Position numbers and translations under genes: made by a program. A DNA stretch of 64,000 bases from Bryopsis sp. KO-2023 (taxonomy: Eukaryota > Chlorophyta > Ulvophyceae > Bryopsidales > Bryopsidaceae). The notes under the pieces are model-generated. The model had not been told where the DNA came from. It saw only the letters and a list, made by a program, of their open reading frames with translations, and did not search any database. The stretch covers positions 5,146,001 to 5,210,000 of the forward strand of contig BSYQ01000004.1 in NCBI GenBank assembly GCA_030272585.1, in the 5' to 3' direction. Positions 1 to 9,666 of this stretch are shown one piece after another; the stretch's first letter is position 1, and every line of letters begins with the position of its first letter.

Positions 1-58
1 ATATCCAATGTCAGTGCATTTGTCAAAGTCGCAATCAACCATAAAGGATTGACAAGAA

Positions 59-134
59 ACAGAAACAGAAACAGAAATTACATGTTGCGAAGGGCCAATC
101 CGCCCTGTTGCAACCACATACAATGTCTCAGCCA
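59..134 (-). mobile_element. 76-bp LINE-B 3'-end insertion with target duplication
   Basis: On the - strand this holds only the LINE-B 3' stem-loop and a TTTCTG tail. It is flanked by 9-bp direct repeats TGACAAGAA (50-58 and 135-143). The uninterrupted site is present in the inverted spacer at 60952-60960, so insertion is shown directly. Equivalent insertions lie at 8777-8852, 18885-18960, 22048-22123, 28042-28117, 31205-31280 and 43300-43375. In two further spacers (34139 and 38605 onward) it is split by LINE-A. Confidence 0.85.
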
Positions 135-574
135 TGACAAGAAGGATAACCGATTGCCGGCTAATCATTGATCACTACAGGATGTGAGATGTATCATACG
201 TCCATGATAACATCTATCCCATATTAATCACGCGACGTCTTGTTAAGTCGTTTATAGTCCTTTCTTGAAAGGTGATGGATCTAGAATCAGATTCTGAATC
301 ATCATCAACAACCGATAAGCTACATGTCCCATACCACTTGCTTATCCAGTTTCTGAACTATGCACCGCCTTTAACCGACTCACGGATAACATGGTTGAGG
401 ACTACTTGAAGATACACGATCGTCTGCTCAACCTTTCGAACATCTGTCAACACTAACCGGACGAAAACCGCACTGGGTTTGTCTTTGTCGGTTTGTGTGG
501 TGATGCGAATTAGGTGATGTGGATGAAGTGTTTGTCTTCTACGGACCGTGACCTGCCTAAGCTCCTGCCTAGCA

Positions 575-617
575 GGGTGGTTTGCCCTACGCAACTTGTA
601 ATCCTTGTTTCCTTGTT
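575..617 (+). mobile_element. 43-bp LINE-A 3'-end insertion with 12-bp target duplication
   Basis: Contains only the 3' half of the LINE-A stem-loop, TTGTAA and two TCCTTGTT octamers. Flanked by TCCTGCCTAGCA at 563-574 and 618-629. The same insertion recurs in every spacer copy (9293-9335, 19401-19443, 22564-22606, 28558-28600, 31721-31763, 36187-36229, 40653-40695, 43816-43858), so it predates the amplification. Confidence 0.85.
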
Positions 618-686
618 TCCTGCCTAGCAACTGGGTCAGTCGTCCCGACATGTATGGGTCGGTAGGTGGGACGAAACCCCAAACCA

Positions 687-1506
687 TTCGGTTTCGTTTG
701 GTGGACACGATGTGTCGTTGCAGCGCACGCTCAAGTATTTGGGTGTGGTGTTTTACGATGGGCCTGGGGACGTCAACGTGTTTCGGGAGCATATTTCAAA
801 GGTGTTGTGTGCGGGCAACGTGGCTGTTGGGCGTTTGCGTGCGAGGGCGTTTGAGATCGGTTTGAGGGCTCCACGGACTCTGGTGGCTCTCTTCAAGATG
901 TACGTTTTGGGGAAGGTGCAGTATGCTGCGCCGGTTTGGGTGTTCTTTCTGACTCAGCAGCACAAGCGGGAGCTGAACGATCTGTTGGTGCGTTACCTAA
1001 AATCGGTGCTACGTCTTCCGACGAGGGCGCTGAAGAATTTCGTGTATTTGGAGTGTGGTGTTTTGCCGGTCACGTTTTATTTGTACCGGAACGCGTTGAA
1101 GTTTTGGAATCGCCTGATGCAATTGCCGGCGCCGCATCCCACGCGGGCGATGCTGTTCTGGTTGCGTGGTCAGCCGGATTCTCGGCGTTCTTGGTGGGTT
1201 CAGTTTCGTGATATGGTGAGACGCTTTGTTCCACAGTTCGATGGGTTTGTGGAGGTGGACGTGGCGACCTGGGCGCGTGCCTATAAGGCAGATATTGTGG
1301 GTCAATTGCGTTCCCGACATCCGCGTATCGTGGCGTATTATAATCGGTTCAAACCGACGTTTTGTTACACGAACGCGTTGTCTTCTTTTACGGATTTGGG
1401 TTTGCGTACGACTTGGGTGCGTTTTCGGGCTCGTCTTCACGGTTTGGAGATCGATGCTGTGGACTTGAGTGATAGAGACGTGCCTTTGAACGAGAGGTAT
1501 TGTCCG
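687..1506 (+). mobile_element. LINE-A copy 1, 5' part (interrupted by DIRS-like element)
   Basis: 5'-truncated non-LTR retrotransposon. The open frame from 712 matches residues 489-750 of the longest copy (23704-26161): the region after the RT palm, with the YLGV and YAAPVW blocks, up to the start of the zinc knuckle. The LINE sequence resumes at 5911 beyond the inserted element. The truncation point (TTCGGTTTCG at 687) is shared by all + strand LINE-A copies, so they derive from one insertion. Confidence 0.85.
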
Positions 1507-1509
1507 TTT

Positions 1510-1648
1510 ATGACGGAAAATCGTTGGGGCAGTCCCACCCAAGAACACGGACACACATGAACACTAGATAATAAAATACAACATCTTAAAATATAAACCA
1601 GAATTGTCCCAATAAACACAGCCATTGTTTTGATAGAATCATTTTGCC
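1510..1648 (-). repeat. Split direct repeat A, outer copy
   Basis: 139 bp, begins ATGACGGAAAATCG next to a TTT. Repeated at 2061-2283, where a LINE-A fragment interrupts it. A linker, 1649-1782, separates it from repeat B. Confidence 0.8.
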
Positions 1649-1782
1649 TTCTCAAAGAAGAATATCCCAGTTTGGCTTTTCGGAGCCAGAGAGCGACAAA
1701 AACCCATAAAATCCATAAAAACCCATTTATCCAAACTTCCTAATGTAATTCAAAAAGCCGATAGACCGGGCGGGTGGGTGGG

Positions 1783-2057
1783 AGAGCAGAAAAGTGAATA
1801 GCAAAACAAATGGCCCGCTTATATCCTTGCTGTGCAGCACTACAGTCGTACAGCGGTGCTGTGCTGTGCATTGTAATGCTGCAATCAGAACCGCACAAAC
1901 TAAATGTCTGACTGCCACCCTGGCAGCACCAGAACCACCGAATACGCAAATCAAATCCACTCAAACGAGTACAGGTAAGCCAAGTACCTCCACAACCACG
2001 AAACTACCCGCCCTGTGCCCAACTGCCGCATAAACTTTTCAACTGACGTTGAAGACA
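1783..2057 (-). repeat. Split direct repeat B, inner copy
   Basis: 275 bp, matching 5633-5907 at a constant offset of 3850 bp. It ends in GAAGACA followed by TTT and then repeat A, giving the B-TTT-A junction expected of a circularised element end. Confidence 0.8.
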
Positions 2058-2060
2058 TTT

Positions 2061-2283
2061 ATGACGGAAAATCGTTGGGACACGATTCACTCATGTATGT
2101 CGTTGCAACAGGGCGGTTTGCCCTACGCAACTTGTAATCCTTGTATCCTTGTAAATCGTTGGGGCAGTCCCACCCAAGAACACGGACACACATGAACACT
2201 AGATAATAAAATACAACATCTTAAAATATAAACCAGAATTGTCCCAATAAACACAGCCATTGTTTTGATAGAATCATTTTGCC
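2061..2283 (-). repeat. Split direct repeat A, inner copy (with LINE-A insert)
   Basis: Same 139 bp as 1510-1648 once the LINE-A fragment at 2080-2152 and its duplicated 11 bp are discounted. The third element copy carries this repeat uninterrupted at 47275-47414. Confidence 0.8.
2080..2152 (+). mobile_element. 73-bp LINE-A 3'-end insertion in the DIRS repeat
   Basis: Whole LINE-A 3' stem-loop, TTGTAA and two TCCTTGTA octamers. Flanked by AAATCGTTGGG at 2069-2079 and 2153-2163. The empty site is visible near 47283-47293. Duplicate at 12188-12260. Confidence 0.85.
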
Positions 2284-2727
2284 CCTTAACCATCGATGCT
2301 CGTGATGGAGGCAGGGAGTCCTCGCTCACCAGCACAGCAGAAGATGCCTTCGATCCCGCGAACAAGCGGGGGCCCCAGGGGTTCGCAGGCGCCGTCAACC
2401 CCACGTTCGGTTAAGCCACCTTGAAGAACCCGCTCCAATGAACCCGAACGTGGACCCTCTACCTGGGATGTCCGTATTGACTGCTGCTGTAGCCCCTCCC
2501 TCAGAGCTGGTAGCTCATCCAATCGCCAGAGGCATAATTCTAGAAAACGTGGGCCACGAGAGCCTCATTGCTTTCCCGCACATGGCCTCCTTGTTTTATT
2601 GTTTCCTCCTATTACCAAGAATGCCTCGCCGGGCAAATGCCATCGATAGCAGAAACATTAAAATGCACAACAACACGTCGTGCCACACCTCGATAGTGGT
2701 GTCATTGGGCAGAGCTGCCAAATACCT

Positions 2728-3171
2728 CTAGTATGGCTGCCGGGAACGCGTGGAGTCCATCCTCCGTTGCAGGTGCATGTTCACCCGGTCAGCAGCCCAT
2801 TGACCATCGACGTGATTATCAGCAAGTTGTACCCAAAAGAGCCACATCAGGCTCGATATCGAATAAAATGTGGAGGTGGCGCTGCTGGACTTCAGAGTGC
2901 CACTGGACTTGAAGGTATCACCAGAAACCAGCACCGCCCCTCCTGTTCCTGAGCGTCGGAATGCTCCAAAGTCTTCCCCACGATACGGAACCAAAAATTT
3001 TGCCTCTTTCTTCTCGTTAAGAGGACTTTGCCACACTGTTGGAACGGGATCCCCAGTTGTTTCCTCGTGCCCAAACGTGCAAAACTGTTCCATTGTTTCC
3101 AACCACTGCGAAAGCAAAATCACCTGTCGCTCCAGATCGATGTCGATGATTTTGTCGCACCAATAAACCAA
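2728..3171 (-). CDS. DIRS-like element, unrecognised second reading region
   Basis: Open frame of about 147 codons just downstream of RT-RNase H in the element sense. It is rich in Trp, Glu and Ser with no motif I recognise; it does not show the His-x-x-Arg and Tyr pattern of a tyrosine recombinase. The related copy at 47727-48302 is longer and ends in a hydrophobic stretch that could span a membrane. Function unknown; part of a fossil element. Confidence 0.4.
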   Translation of the reverse strand: MVYWCDKIIDIDLERQVILLSQWLETMEQFCTFGHEETTGDPVPTVWQSPLNEKKEAKFLVPYRGEDFGAFRRSGTGGAVLVSGDTFKSSGTLKSSSATSTFYSISSLMWLFWVQLADNHVDGQWAADRVNMHLQRRMDSTRSRQPY

Positions 3172-3183
3172 AAAACCAACAGG

Positions 3184-5238
3184 TTACCATCCTGGCAAAC
3201 CCGTCTTGAAAACGCTCCAGCGCCAATAGCTCGCGCCTGGAGGTGTTTGCCCTCCGAATCTCCCGGGCAGGATCGTCGCCGCATTGGGATTCAGAACTGT
3301 GATCAGAGTTGCCTCAGCCATCAGGTCTTGATGCCACCATCGGTCCAACCAACGTGGCACCAACAGCAGGCATGGGAGGGAGTGCTCCAGAAGGTGCTTC
3401 ACTACTTCTGGAACGTTCTCGATGGGAGGGAACACCCAGTTCCTCTCCGCCCTCCACAGGTCCAAGCTCTGATTCATGCAATTCGTCCCCTCCGTCCCTG
3501 GCTCGCGATCCAGACTGTTGAATCTCCCAAGCTGGCGTGTACCCAACGAGGCAAAGCGGTCGATCGTCAGATGAAACCGCTCCTGCAGCTTCTCGAAGAT
3601 CTTCGTGTTCAACCTGTACTCTTGCTTCTCCGAAAGCCGCGACAGCGCATCCGGGTACACGTTCTGAGCGCTGGGAATCCACTCCACTTGGAAATCAATG
3701 TTCATGGCTTCCAATAGCCAATAGAGCCGCTTGTACTCCTGGAACAACGGACTCGAACGCGAACATTGACTCCGTAATATGGCAGCAATCACCTGACTGT
3801 CGGTGATGCACTTCAAACGCCGATCCCTGATCTTGTCTTTGAAGGCCTTGACTGCCAAACCCACTGCTTGCAGCTCTCGTAGGTTTATATGCTCTTCCCC
3901 CGTCCAGAATCCTGCCGCCAAAGCCATCGGTGGGGCGTCCTCCGAAGCCTTCTCATGGATCTTCAGAGACGCTCCCCATCCCGTCAAGCTGGCATCCACC
4001 GCGAGGTCTCCCGAATGAGGTGGCCGCCATATGCACATCGTGGTCTTCTCGGGAGACAGCTGCTCCCAATACCGCAGTGCTGCGATGGCAGGCCGTGAAA
4101 CCTGCACTCTGGTGCTCCAGTTCTTCTTGCCTTTGAGACAATCGTACAGGTGGCGCAGCCAGAACCTCGTTCCTTTGATTGCGGGGGCGCATGACTGGGC
4201 GAAACCCAGAAAAGAAGCCAATTTCCTGGCCGGTACGCGACGGCCACTCCTGAGGATCTGCAGTCGCAGGGTCAGAGCATGTTTTCGAAGGCGCTCCAGC
4301 CTGTGTGGTGGGAGCACAAACAACGCTGCCTTGCTGTCAACGAGGAACCCCAAATGTTGCAGCTTCTGGCGGGGATCCCACACACACTTGGAGTCCTTCC
4401 ACGATATCCCCATCTGATCGAATATTCCTCTGATGATTCGACCAAAAATTCTCAACTCTGCAGCCGAGGAATGCATGCAGAGAAAATCATCCAAGTACCA
4501 CGTCAATCTCACTCTCTTCTCGTTTCTATAACGCTTCCAGTACTCGTACAAAAAATCATCCGTTCCCTCTTTTTTCATTTCTTTTATCATCCCTGGGTTT
4601 CTCAAAAACCTGACCAAATTCTTAATCAAATCACAATAAATTTTAGGCGAACCCCTGAATCCAAACGGCAACACCTCGCATTGGAAACGTTCACCATCCA
4701 CTTCGAATTGAAAGAATTTCTTATGATCTGGATGAATCCCGACGTGAAAAAAGGCGTCCTTCAAATCGAACTTAATCAAAAAATCGTTCTGGCGCAGCAT
4801 ATGAGGCAACGAGCGCAAATCCTCGTAATGCACAGGATAGGGCAACACCTGTGCATTTAAAGGCCTCAGGTCTATTATCAGACGCTGCCCAGTTCTATTC
4901 CCAAATTCATCTTTTTTTGGTACCAAAAAAGATCGGCTGACATGAGCCGATTTATCAGGATTATCCACGATGCTAATAGCACCCTTCTCTAGATAATCCT
5001 TTCTGATTTCTCTCCATTCTTTTCTTTGAGTTTCTGACTTAAGAAAAGATCCACTGAACTGCTGCGTTCGTGGTACACCATCAAACCGCACTTTCACACC
5101 ACCTGAGATAACTCGCAGTACCTCTTGCGACGTACCAATTCGTCGCCACTGACTCACATTGCGTCGTACTTTCAATGCAGTCCATTGCGCGGACAGGTCA
5201 TCTAACCCTTGTGTCCTTGTTTCCACGTCCTCTCCCAT
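3184..5238 (-). CDS. DIRS-type reverse transcriptase-RNase H
   Basis: 684 codons from an ATG. RT blocks in order: LVPKKD (about 105), IIDLRPLN (121), FDLKDAFF (157), LPFGFRGSP (190) and the active site YLDD (248-251). RNase H follows: DAS near 414, LREL near 453, TDSQ near 479 and DALSR near 530. The C-terminal block with RFASLGTRQ and RFNS resembles the region after RNase H in DIRS-order elements, not LTR Pol: there is no protease and no D,D35E integrase. It would copy the element RNA into DNA. Identical at protein level to 13292-15346. Confidence 0.85.
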   Translation of the reverse strand: MGEDVETRTQGLDDLSAQWTALKVRRNVSQWRRIGTSQEVLRVISGGVKVRFDGVPRTQQFSGSFLKSETQRKEWREIRKDYLEKGAISIVDNPDKSAHVSRSFLVPKKDEFGNRTGQRLIIDLRPLNAQVLPYPVHYEDLRSLPHMLRQNDFLIKFDLKDAFFHVGIHPDHKKFFQFEVDGERFQCEVLPFGFRGSPKIYCDLIKNLVRFLRNPGMIKEMKKEGTDDFLYEYWKRYRNEKRVRLTWYLDDFLCMHSSAAELRIFGRIIRGIFDQMGISWKDSKCVWDPRQKLQHLGFLVDSKAALFVLPPHRLERLRKHALTLRLQILRSGRRVPARKLASFLGFAQSCAPAIKGTRFWLRHLYDCLKGKKNWSTRVQVSRPAIAALRYWEQLSPEKTTMCIWRPPHSGDLAVDASLTGWGASLKIHEKASEDAPPMALAAGFWTGEEHINLRELQAVGLAVKAFKDKIRDRRLKCITDSQVIAAILRSQCSRSSPLFQEYKRLYWLLEAMNIDFQVEWIPSAQNVYPDALSRLSEKQEYRLNTKIFEKLQERFHLTIDRFASLGTRQLGRFNSLDREPGTEGTNCMNQSLDLWRAERNWVFPPIENVPEVVKHLLEHSLPCLLLVPRWLDRWWHQDLMAEATLITVLNPNAATILPGRFGGQTPPGASYWRWSVFKTGLPGW

Positions 5239-5632
5239 GACCCCAGTCGTTCTGTTTGCGTTCCTTTTTCCCTTAGTGAGCGCCCTTTGTAGCTCCTGAT
5301 CCTGTATTCCCGTTTCTTCACAGCACGCAGGTACAGCAGTACAAACCCTAGCTTGCTGGCCCCATCATTTGGCACACCAGAGCAAGGGTTCGGCGCAGCT
5401 CAGCACTTGGAGCGAACAGCAGGTGCCTTGGACGTGGTTTTGGGCGAGACAGCGGCTGCGAATTGTCGTTTTGGCCGCTCACAAGCGACCCCTCCACGAA
5501 TTCGTCGATGTAGTGCCCCAGGTCGCGACCAGGTAGGTGTTGTGCGCGTTGATGAGCCTCTTCCAGAGAGTGTCGCTCCGCACACTGAGATCTCCTTACA
5601 AGGAGCCAGCAAAAGGTTGCTGGGCTGCTCGA

Positions 5633-5907
5633 AGAGCAGAAAAGTGAATAGCAAAACAAATGGCCCGCTTATATCCTTGCTGTGCAGCACTACAGTCGTA
5701 CAGCGGTGCTGTGCTGTGCATTGTAATGCTGCAATCAGAACCGCACAAACTAAATGTCTGACTGCCACCCTGGCAGCACCAGAACCACCGAATACGCAAA
5801 TCAAATCCACTCAAACGAGTACAGGTAAGCCAAGTACCTCCACAACCACGAAACTACCCGCCCTGTGCCCAACTGCCGCATAAACTTTTCAACTGACGTT
5901 GAAGACA
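5633..5907 (-). repeat. Split direct repeat B, outer copy
   Basis: 275-bp partner of 1783-2057. Its end meets LINE-A through TTT (5908-5910). Confidence 0.8.
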
Positions 5908-5910
5908 TTT

Positions 5911-5985
5911 TGTTTGGACGCTGGGGTTTCGACGCCTGAAAACGAGGTGCATTTTCTTTTTGCTTGTCCGCTTTATGTGCGGTTG
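5911..5985 (+). mobile_element. LINE-A copy 1, resumed after the DIRS-like insertion
   Basis: Continues the LINE-A zinc-knuckle coding region (Cys, then HFLFACPLY) from the point broken at 1506. It stops at GCGGTTG, where the tail of a LINE-B on the opposite strand begins. The undisturbed LINE-A junction can be read at 20326-20345. Confidence 0.85.
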
Positions 5986-7133
5986 AAACAGAAACAGAAA
6001 TTACATGTTGCGAAGGGCCAATCCGCCCTGTTGCAACCACATACAATGTCTCAGCCATGTCCAAAAGTCCACAGAAGATGAAGTCTCCAATAAAACCCCA
6101 GTACAATCAACGAGAGACCCATCACTAAGGAATCAATGTATCAGAAAGTATTGCCAAAAAACGTTCCCAAGAAAAAGAAACCCGGAACACCAAGCAACAA
6201 CCAAGAGGAGAGCGAAAACTACTGTCAAACGCCCACCACAAACGACCAACAAACAAAACGAAACAAACAAACACAAAACAAACAAACAAAAACCACGTCA
6301 CGGCTGAGCCTCAAGCCACTGAGCTCGAAAATCCAACGCCCGACGAAGGTAAACAGCCACCCGATACTGACCCGGCAAATTGAACAAACGACGCAACGAA
6401 AACCCCGATTCAGACACAACCGATCCCACACGCAAACCAGAATACAACGGACAAAAGAACAGGAAATGCCGCTCGTTCTCAGCCGTCCTGTTGCCTTGCG
6501 ACAAACAATAAGGACAGAAACGCTCGTGCAAAGGCACATCCCTCCGTAGCAGATCCGCCACGTCGATCTCCAAACCGTGCAAACGCGCACGAAAACGCAC
6601 CCACACCGTCCGCAGCCCCACATCCTCGAAAGAAGACAGCGCTCTCGAGTAGCCGAACACCGGCTTGAACACGTTGTAAAACGCAACAATACGAGGATTT
6701 CCCGAACGAAGACGAGCCACAATGTCCGCCTTATACGCCGCGGTCCACGACGCAAGGTCCACTTCTCCAGATCCATCGAATCCAGGAGCAAATCGGCGCA
6801 CCATATCCTTGAACAAAACCCACCAAGAGCGCTGAGAGACCGTGGCTTCCGATTGGAGCCAAACGATCAACTGCCGAGCCGGATGGTCGACAGGCAAAGT
6901 CATCATACGATTCCAAAACCGAACCGCGTTCTTGTTGAAGTAGTAGAGGATCGGCAGAGCACCCATCTCCAAATACACCACATTGCGAAGCGTCCTCACG
7001 GGAAGCCGCAACACCCGCTTTAGAAAACGAATCTGCAAACCGTTGAACGCATCCTTGTGCGCCTGAGTCAAGAAGAAGCACCAAACTGGCGCCGCATACT
7101 GAACCTTCCCCAAAACATACATGCGAAACAGAG
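5986..7133 (-). mobile_element. LINE-B copy 1 (3' part)
   Basis: Tail and 3' stem-loop at the left, coding region to the right (open frame from 6298). It breaks off at the codons for LFRMYV, where a second LINE-B begins. The predicted protein has the C-terminal CX2CX12HX4C zinc knuckle seen in LINE-A. Confidence 0.85.
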
Positions 7134-8547
7134 AAACAGAAACAGAAACAGAAATTACATGTTGCGAAGGGCCAATCCGCCCTGTTGCAACCACATACAA
7201 TGTCTCAGCCATGTCCAAAAGTCCACAGAAGATGAAGTCTCCAATAAAACCCCAGTACAATCAACGAGAGACCCATCACTAAGGAATCAATGTATCAGAA
7301 AGTATTGCCAAAAAACGTTCCCAAGAAAAAGAAACCCGGAACACCAAGCAACAACCAAAAGGAGAGCGAAAACTACTGTCAAACGCCCACCGCAAACGAC
7401 CAACAAACAAAACGAAACAAACAAACACAAAACAAACAAACAAAAACCACGTCACGGCTGAGCCTCAAGCCACTGAGCTCGAAAATCCAACGCCCGACGA
7501 AGGTAAACAGCCACCCGATACTGACCCGGCAAATTGAACAAACGACGCAACGAAAACCCCGATTCAGACACAACCGATCCCACACGCAAACCAGAATACA
7601 ACGGACAAAAGAACAGGAAATGCCGCTCGTTCTCAGCCGTCCTGTTGCCTTGCGACAAACAATAAGGACAGAAACGCTCGTGCAAAGGCACATCCCTCCG
7701 TAGCAGATCCGCCACGTCGATCTCCAAACCGTGCAAACGCGCACGAAAACGCACCCACACCGTCCGCAGCCCCACATCCTCGAAAGAAGACAGCGCTCTC
7801 GAGTAGCCGAACACCGGCTTGAACACGTTGTAAAACGCAACAATACGAGGATGTCCCGAACGAAGACGAGCCACAATGTCCGCCTTATACGCCGCGGTCC
7901 ACGACGCAAGGTCCACTTCTCCAGATCCATCGAATCCAGGAGCAAATCGGCGCACCATATCCTTGAACAAAACCCACCAAGAGCGCTGAGAGACCGTGGC
8001 TTCCGAGTGGAGCCAAACGATCAACTGCCGAGCCGGATGGTCGACAGGCAAAGTCATCATACGATTCCAAAACCGAACTGCGTTCTTGTTGAAGTAGTAG
8101 AGGATCGGCAGAGCACCCATCTCCAAATACACCACATTGCGAAGCGTCCTCACGGGAAGCCGCAACACCCGCTTCAGAAAACGAATCTGCAAACCGTTGA
8201 ACGCATCCTTGTGCGCCTGAGTCAAGAAGAAGCACCAAACTGGCGCCGCATACTGAACCTTCCCCAAAACATACATGCGAAACAGAGACAGAAGCGTCTT
8301 CGGATCGCGAAGCCCCAGATCCCCGGATCGAGCCAACAAGCGCCCCACCGCCGCCTGTCCGTTTTGCAGAGTCCTGTCGATATGATTTCCAAACACGTTC
8401 ACGTTGCCCGGACCATCCTTGAAGAAAACTCCCAAATATTTCATCGTCGATTGCAGCTCCACATCCACACCGTTGAGAGACACAGTCGTGAGCCCCCGCG
8501 CATTCACCACCATCCCTTCCGTCTTTTTCTTTTTTTTCATCCCTTCC
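7134..8547 (-). mobile_element. LINE-B copy 2, 5'-truncated
   Basis: Tail of TTTCTG repeats (CAGAAA on the + strand), 3' stem-loop, then a 362-codon frame (7452-8540) ending at a lysine-rich, A-rich 5' boundary against spacer S. It differs from copy 1 at several residues (HPRIV against NPRIV, WLHSEA against WLQSEA), so the pair is not a fresh tandem duplication of one copy. Confidence 0.85.
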
Positions 8548-9404
8548 GCTTTTTGACTTACTGACGATATGATGCCTATTTGCCTTTGTCAGACCTTGAG
8601 ATTTCTACTGCAAGGGAAGCGGAAGATTCCAGCTTCCTGTTTCAGTGACTCTTTGGTGATCCCAGGCAATTAGATATCCTGACTATTTAGAGGATGTGCA
8701 ATTTCCGTCTGGACTGCAATATCCAATGTCAGTGCATTTGTCAAAGTCGCAATCAACCATAAAGGATTGACAAGAAACAGAAACAGAAACAGAAATTACA
8801 TGTTGCGAAGGGCCAATCCGCCCTGTTGCAACCACATACAATGTCTCAGCCATGACAAGAAGGATAACCGATTGCCGGCTAATCATTGATCACTACAGGA
8901 TGTGAGATGTATCATACGTCCATGATAACATCTATCCCATATTAATCACGCGACGTCTTGTTAAGTCGTTTATAGTCCTTTCTTGAAAGGTGATGGATCT
9001 AGAATCAGATTCTGAATCATCATCAACAACCGATAAGCTACATGTCCCATACCACTTGCTTATCCAGTTTCTGAACTATGCACCGCCTTTAACCGACTCA
9101 CGGATAACATGGTTGAGGACTACTTGAAGATACACGATCGTCTGCTCAACCTTTCGAACATCTGTCAACACTAACCGGACGAAAACCGCACTGGGTTTGT
9201 CTTTGTCGGTTTGTGTGGTGATGCGAATTAGGTGATGTGGATGAAGTGTTTGTCTTCTACGGACCGTGACCTGCCTAAGCTCCTGCCTAGCAGGGTGGTT
9301 TGCCCTACGCAACTTGTAATCCTTGTTTCCTTGTTTCCTGCCTAGCAACTGGGTCAGTCGTCCCGACATGTATGGGTCGGTAGGTGGGACGAAACCCCAA
9401 ACCA
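8548..9404 (+). repeat. Spacer S, copy 2
   Basis: First complete spacer. 8548-9268 matches the inverted copy at 60545-61180 apart from the 76-bp LINE-B insertion. 9269-9404 is the extra stretch leading to the LINE-A truncation point, including the 43-bp LINE-A insertion. Confidence 0.8.
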
Positions 9405-9666
9405 TTCGGTTTCGTTTGGTGGACACGATGTGTCGTTGCAGCGCACGCTCAAGTATTTGGGTGTGGTGTTTTACGATGGGCCTGGGGACGTCAACGTGTT
9501 TCGGGAGCATATTTCAAAGGTGTTGTGTGCGGGCAACGTGGCTGTTGGGCGTTTGCGTGCGAGGGCGTTTGAGATCGGTTTGAGGGCTCCACGGACTCTG
9601 GTGGCTCTCTTCAAGATGTACGTTTTGGGGAAGGTGCAGTATGCTGCGCCGGTTTGGGTGTTCTTT
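9405..9666 (+). mobile_element. LINE-A copy 2, short 5' part
   Basis: Same start as copy 1 but stops after the codons for PVWVFF, where it meets an inverted LINE-A. Frame open from 9430. Confidence 0.8.

Larger units (their letters stand above)
1..686 (+). repeat. Spacer S, copy 1 (left-truncated by window edge)
   Basis: Nearly identical to 8719-9404 and to the other spacer copies. The same DNA occurs inverted at 60545-61180, where it runs into unrelated low-copy sequence, so it is probably host DNA captured into the array. No convincing gene: the open frames on both strands are short and do not resemble a known protein. It carries two tiny LINE insertions (59-134 and 575-617). Confidence 0.8.
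1510..5907 (-). mobile_element. DIRS/Ngaro-type retroelement, copy 1, inserted in LINE-A
   Basis: A fossil tyrosine-recombinase-class retroelement of about 4.4 kb. In its own sense (- strand) the order is repeat B, RT-RNase H, a second reading region, repeat A, repeat B, a linker, repeat A: the split direct repeat arrangement of Ngaro/PAT-like elements. It joins LINE-A at TTT on both sides with no target duplication, as expected for recombinase-mediated integration. 5239-5632, upstream of RT, contains no recognised domain. No recombinase was recognised, so it is broken or non-autonomous. It contains a 73-bp LINE-A insertion (2080-2152). Confidence 0.8.

Noticed and set aside
358-792. Frame of about 144 codons in every spacer
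   Set aside because: It runs from spacer into the antisense of LINE-A, so half of it is LINE shadow, and it has no recognisable domain.
3184-5238. RT-RNase H taken as LTR-element Pol
   Set aside because: There is no protease or integrase; the YLDD-type RT, the region after RNase H and the split direct repeats all fit the DIRS order better.
6225-6791. Long antisense frames over the LINEs (for example 188, 180, 148 and 137 codons)
   Set aside because: They overlie LINE-A/B coding sequence in other frames, have biased Cys/Arg/Val or Thr/Lys/Gln composition and no domain. They recur only because the LINEs recur.
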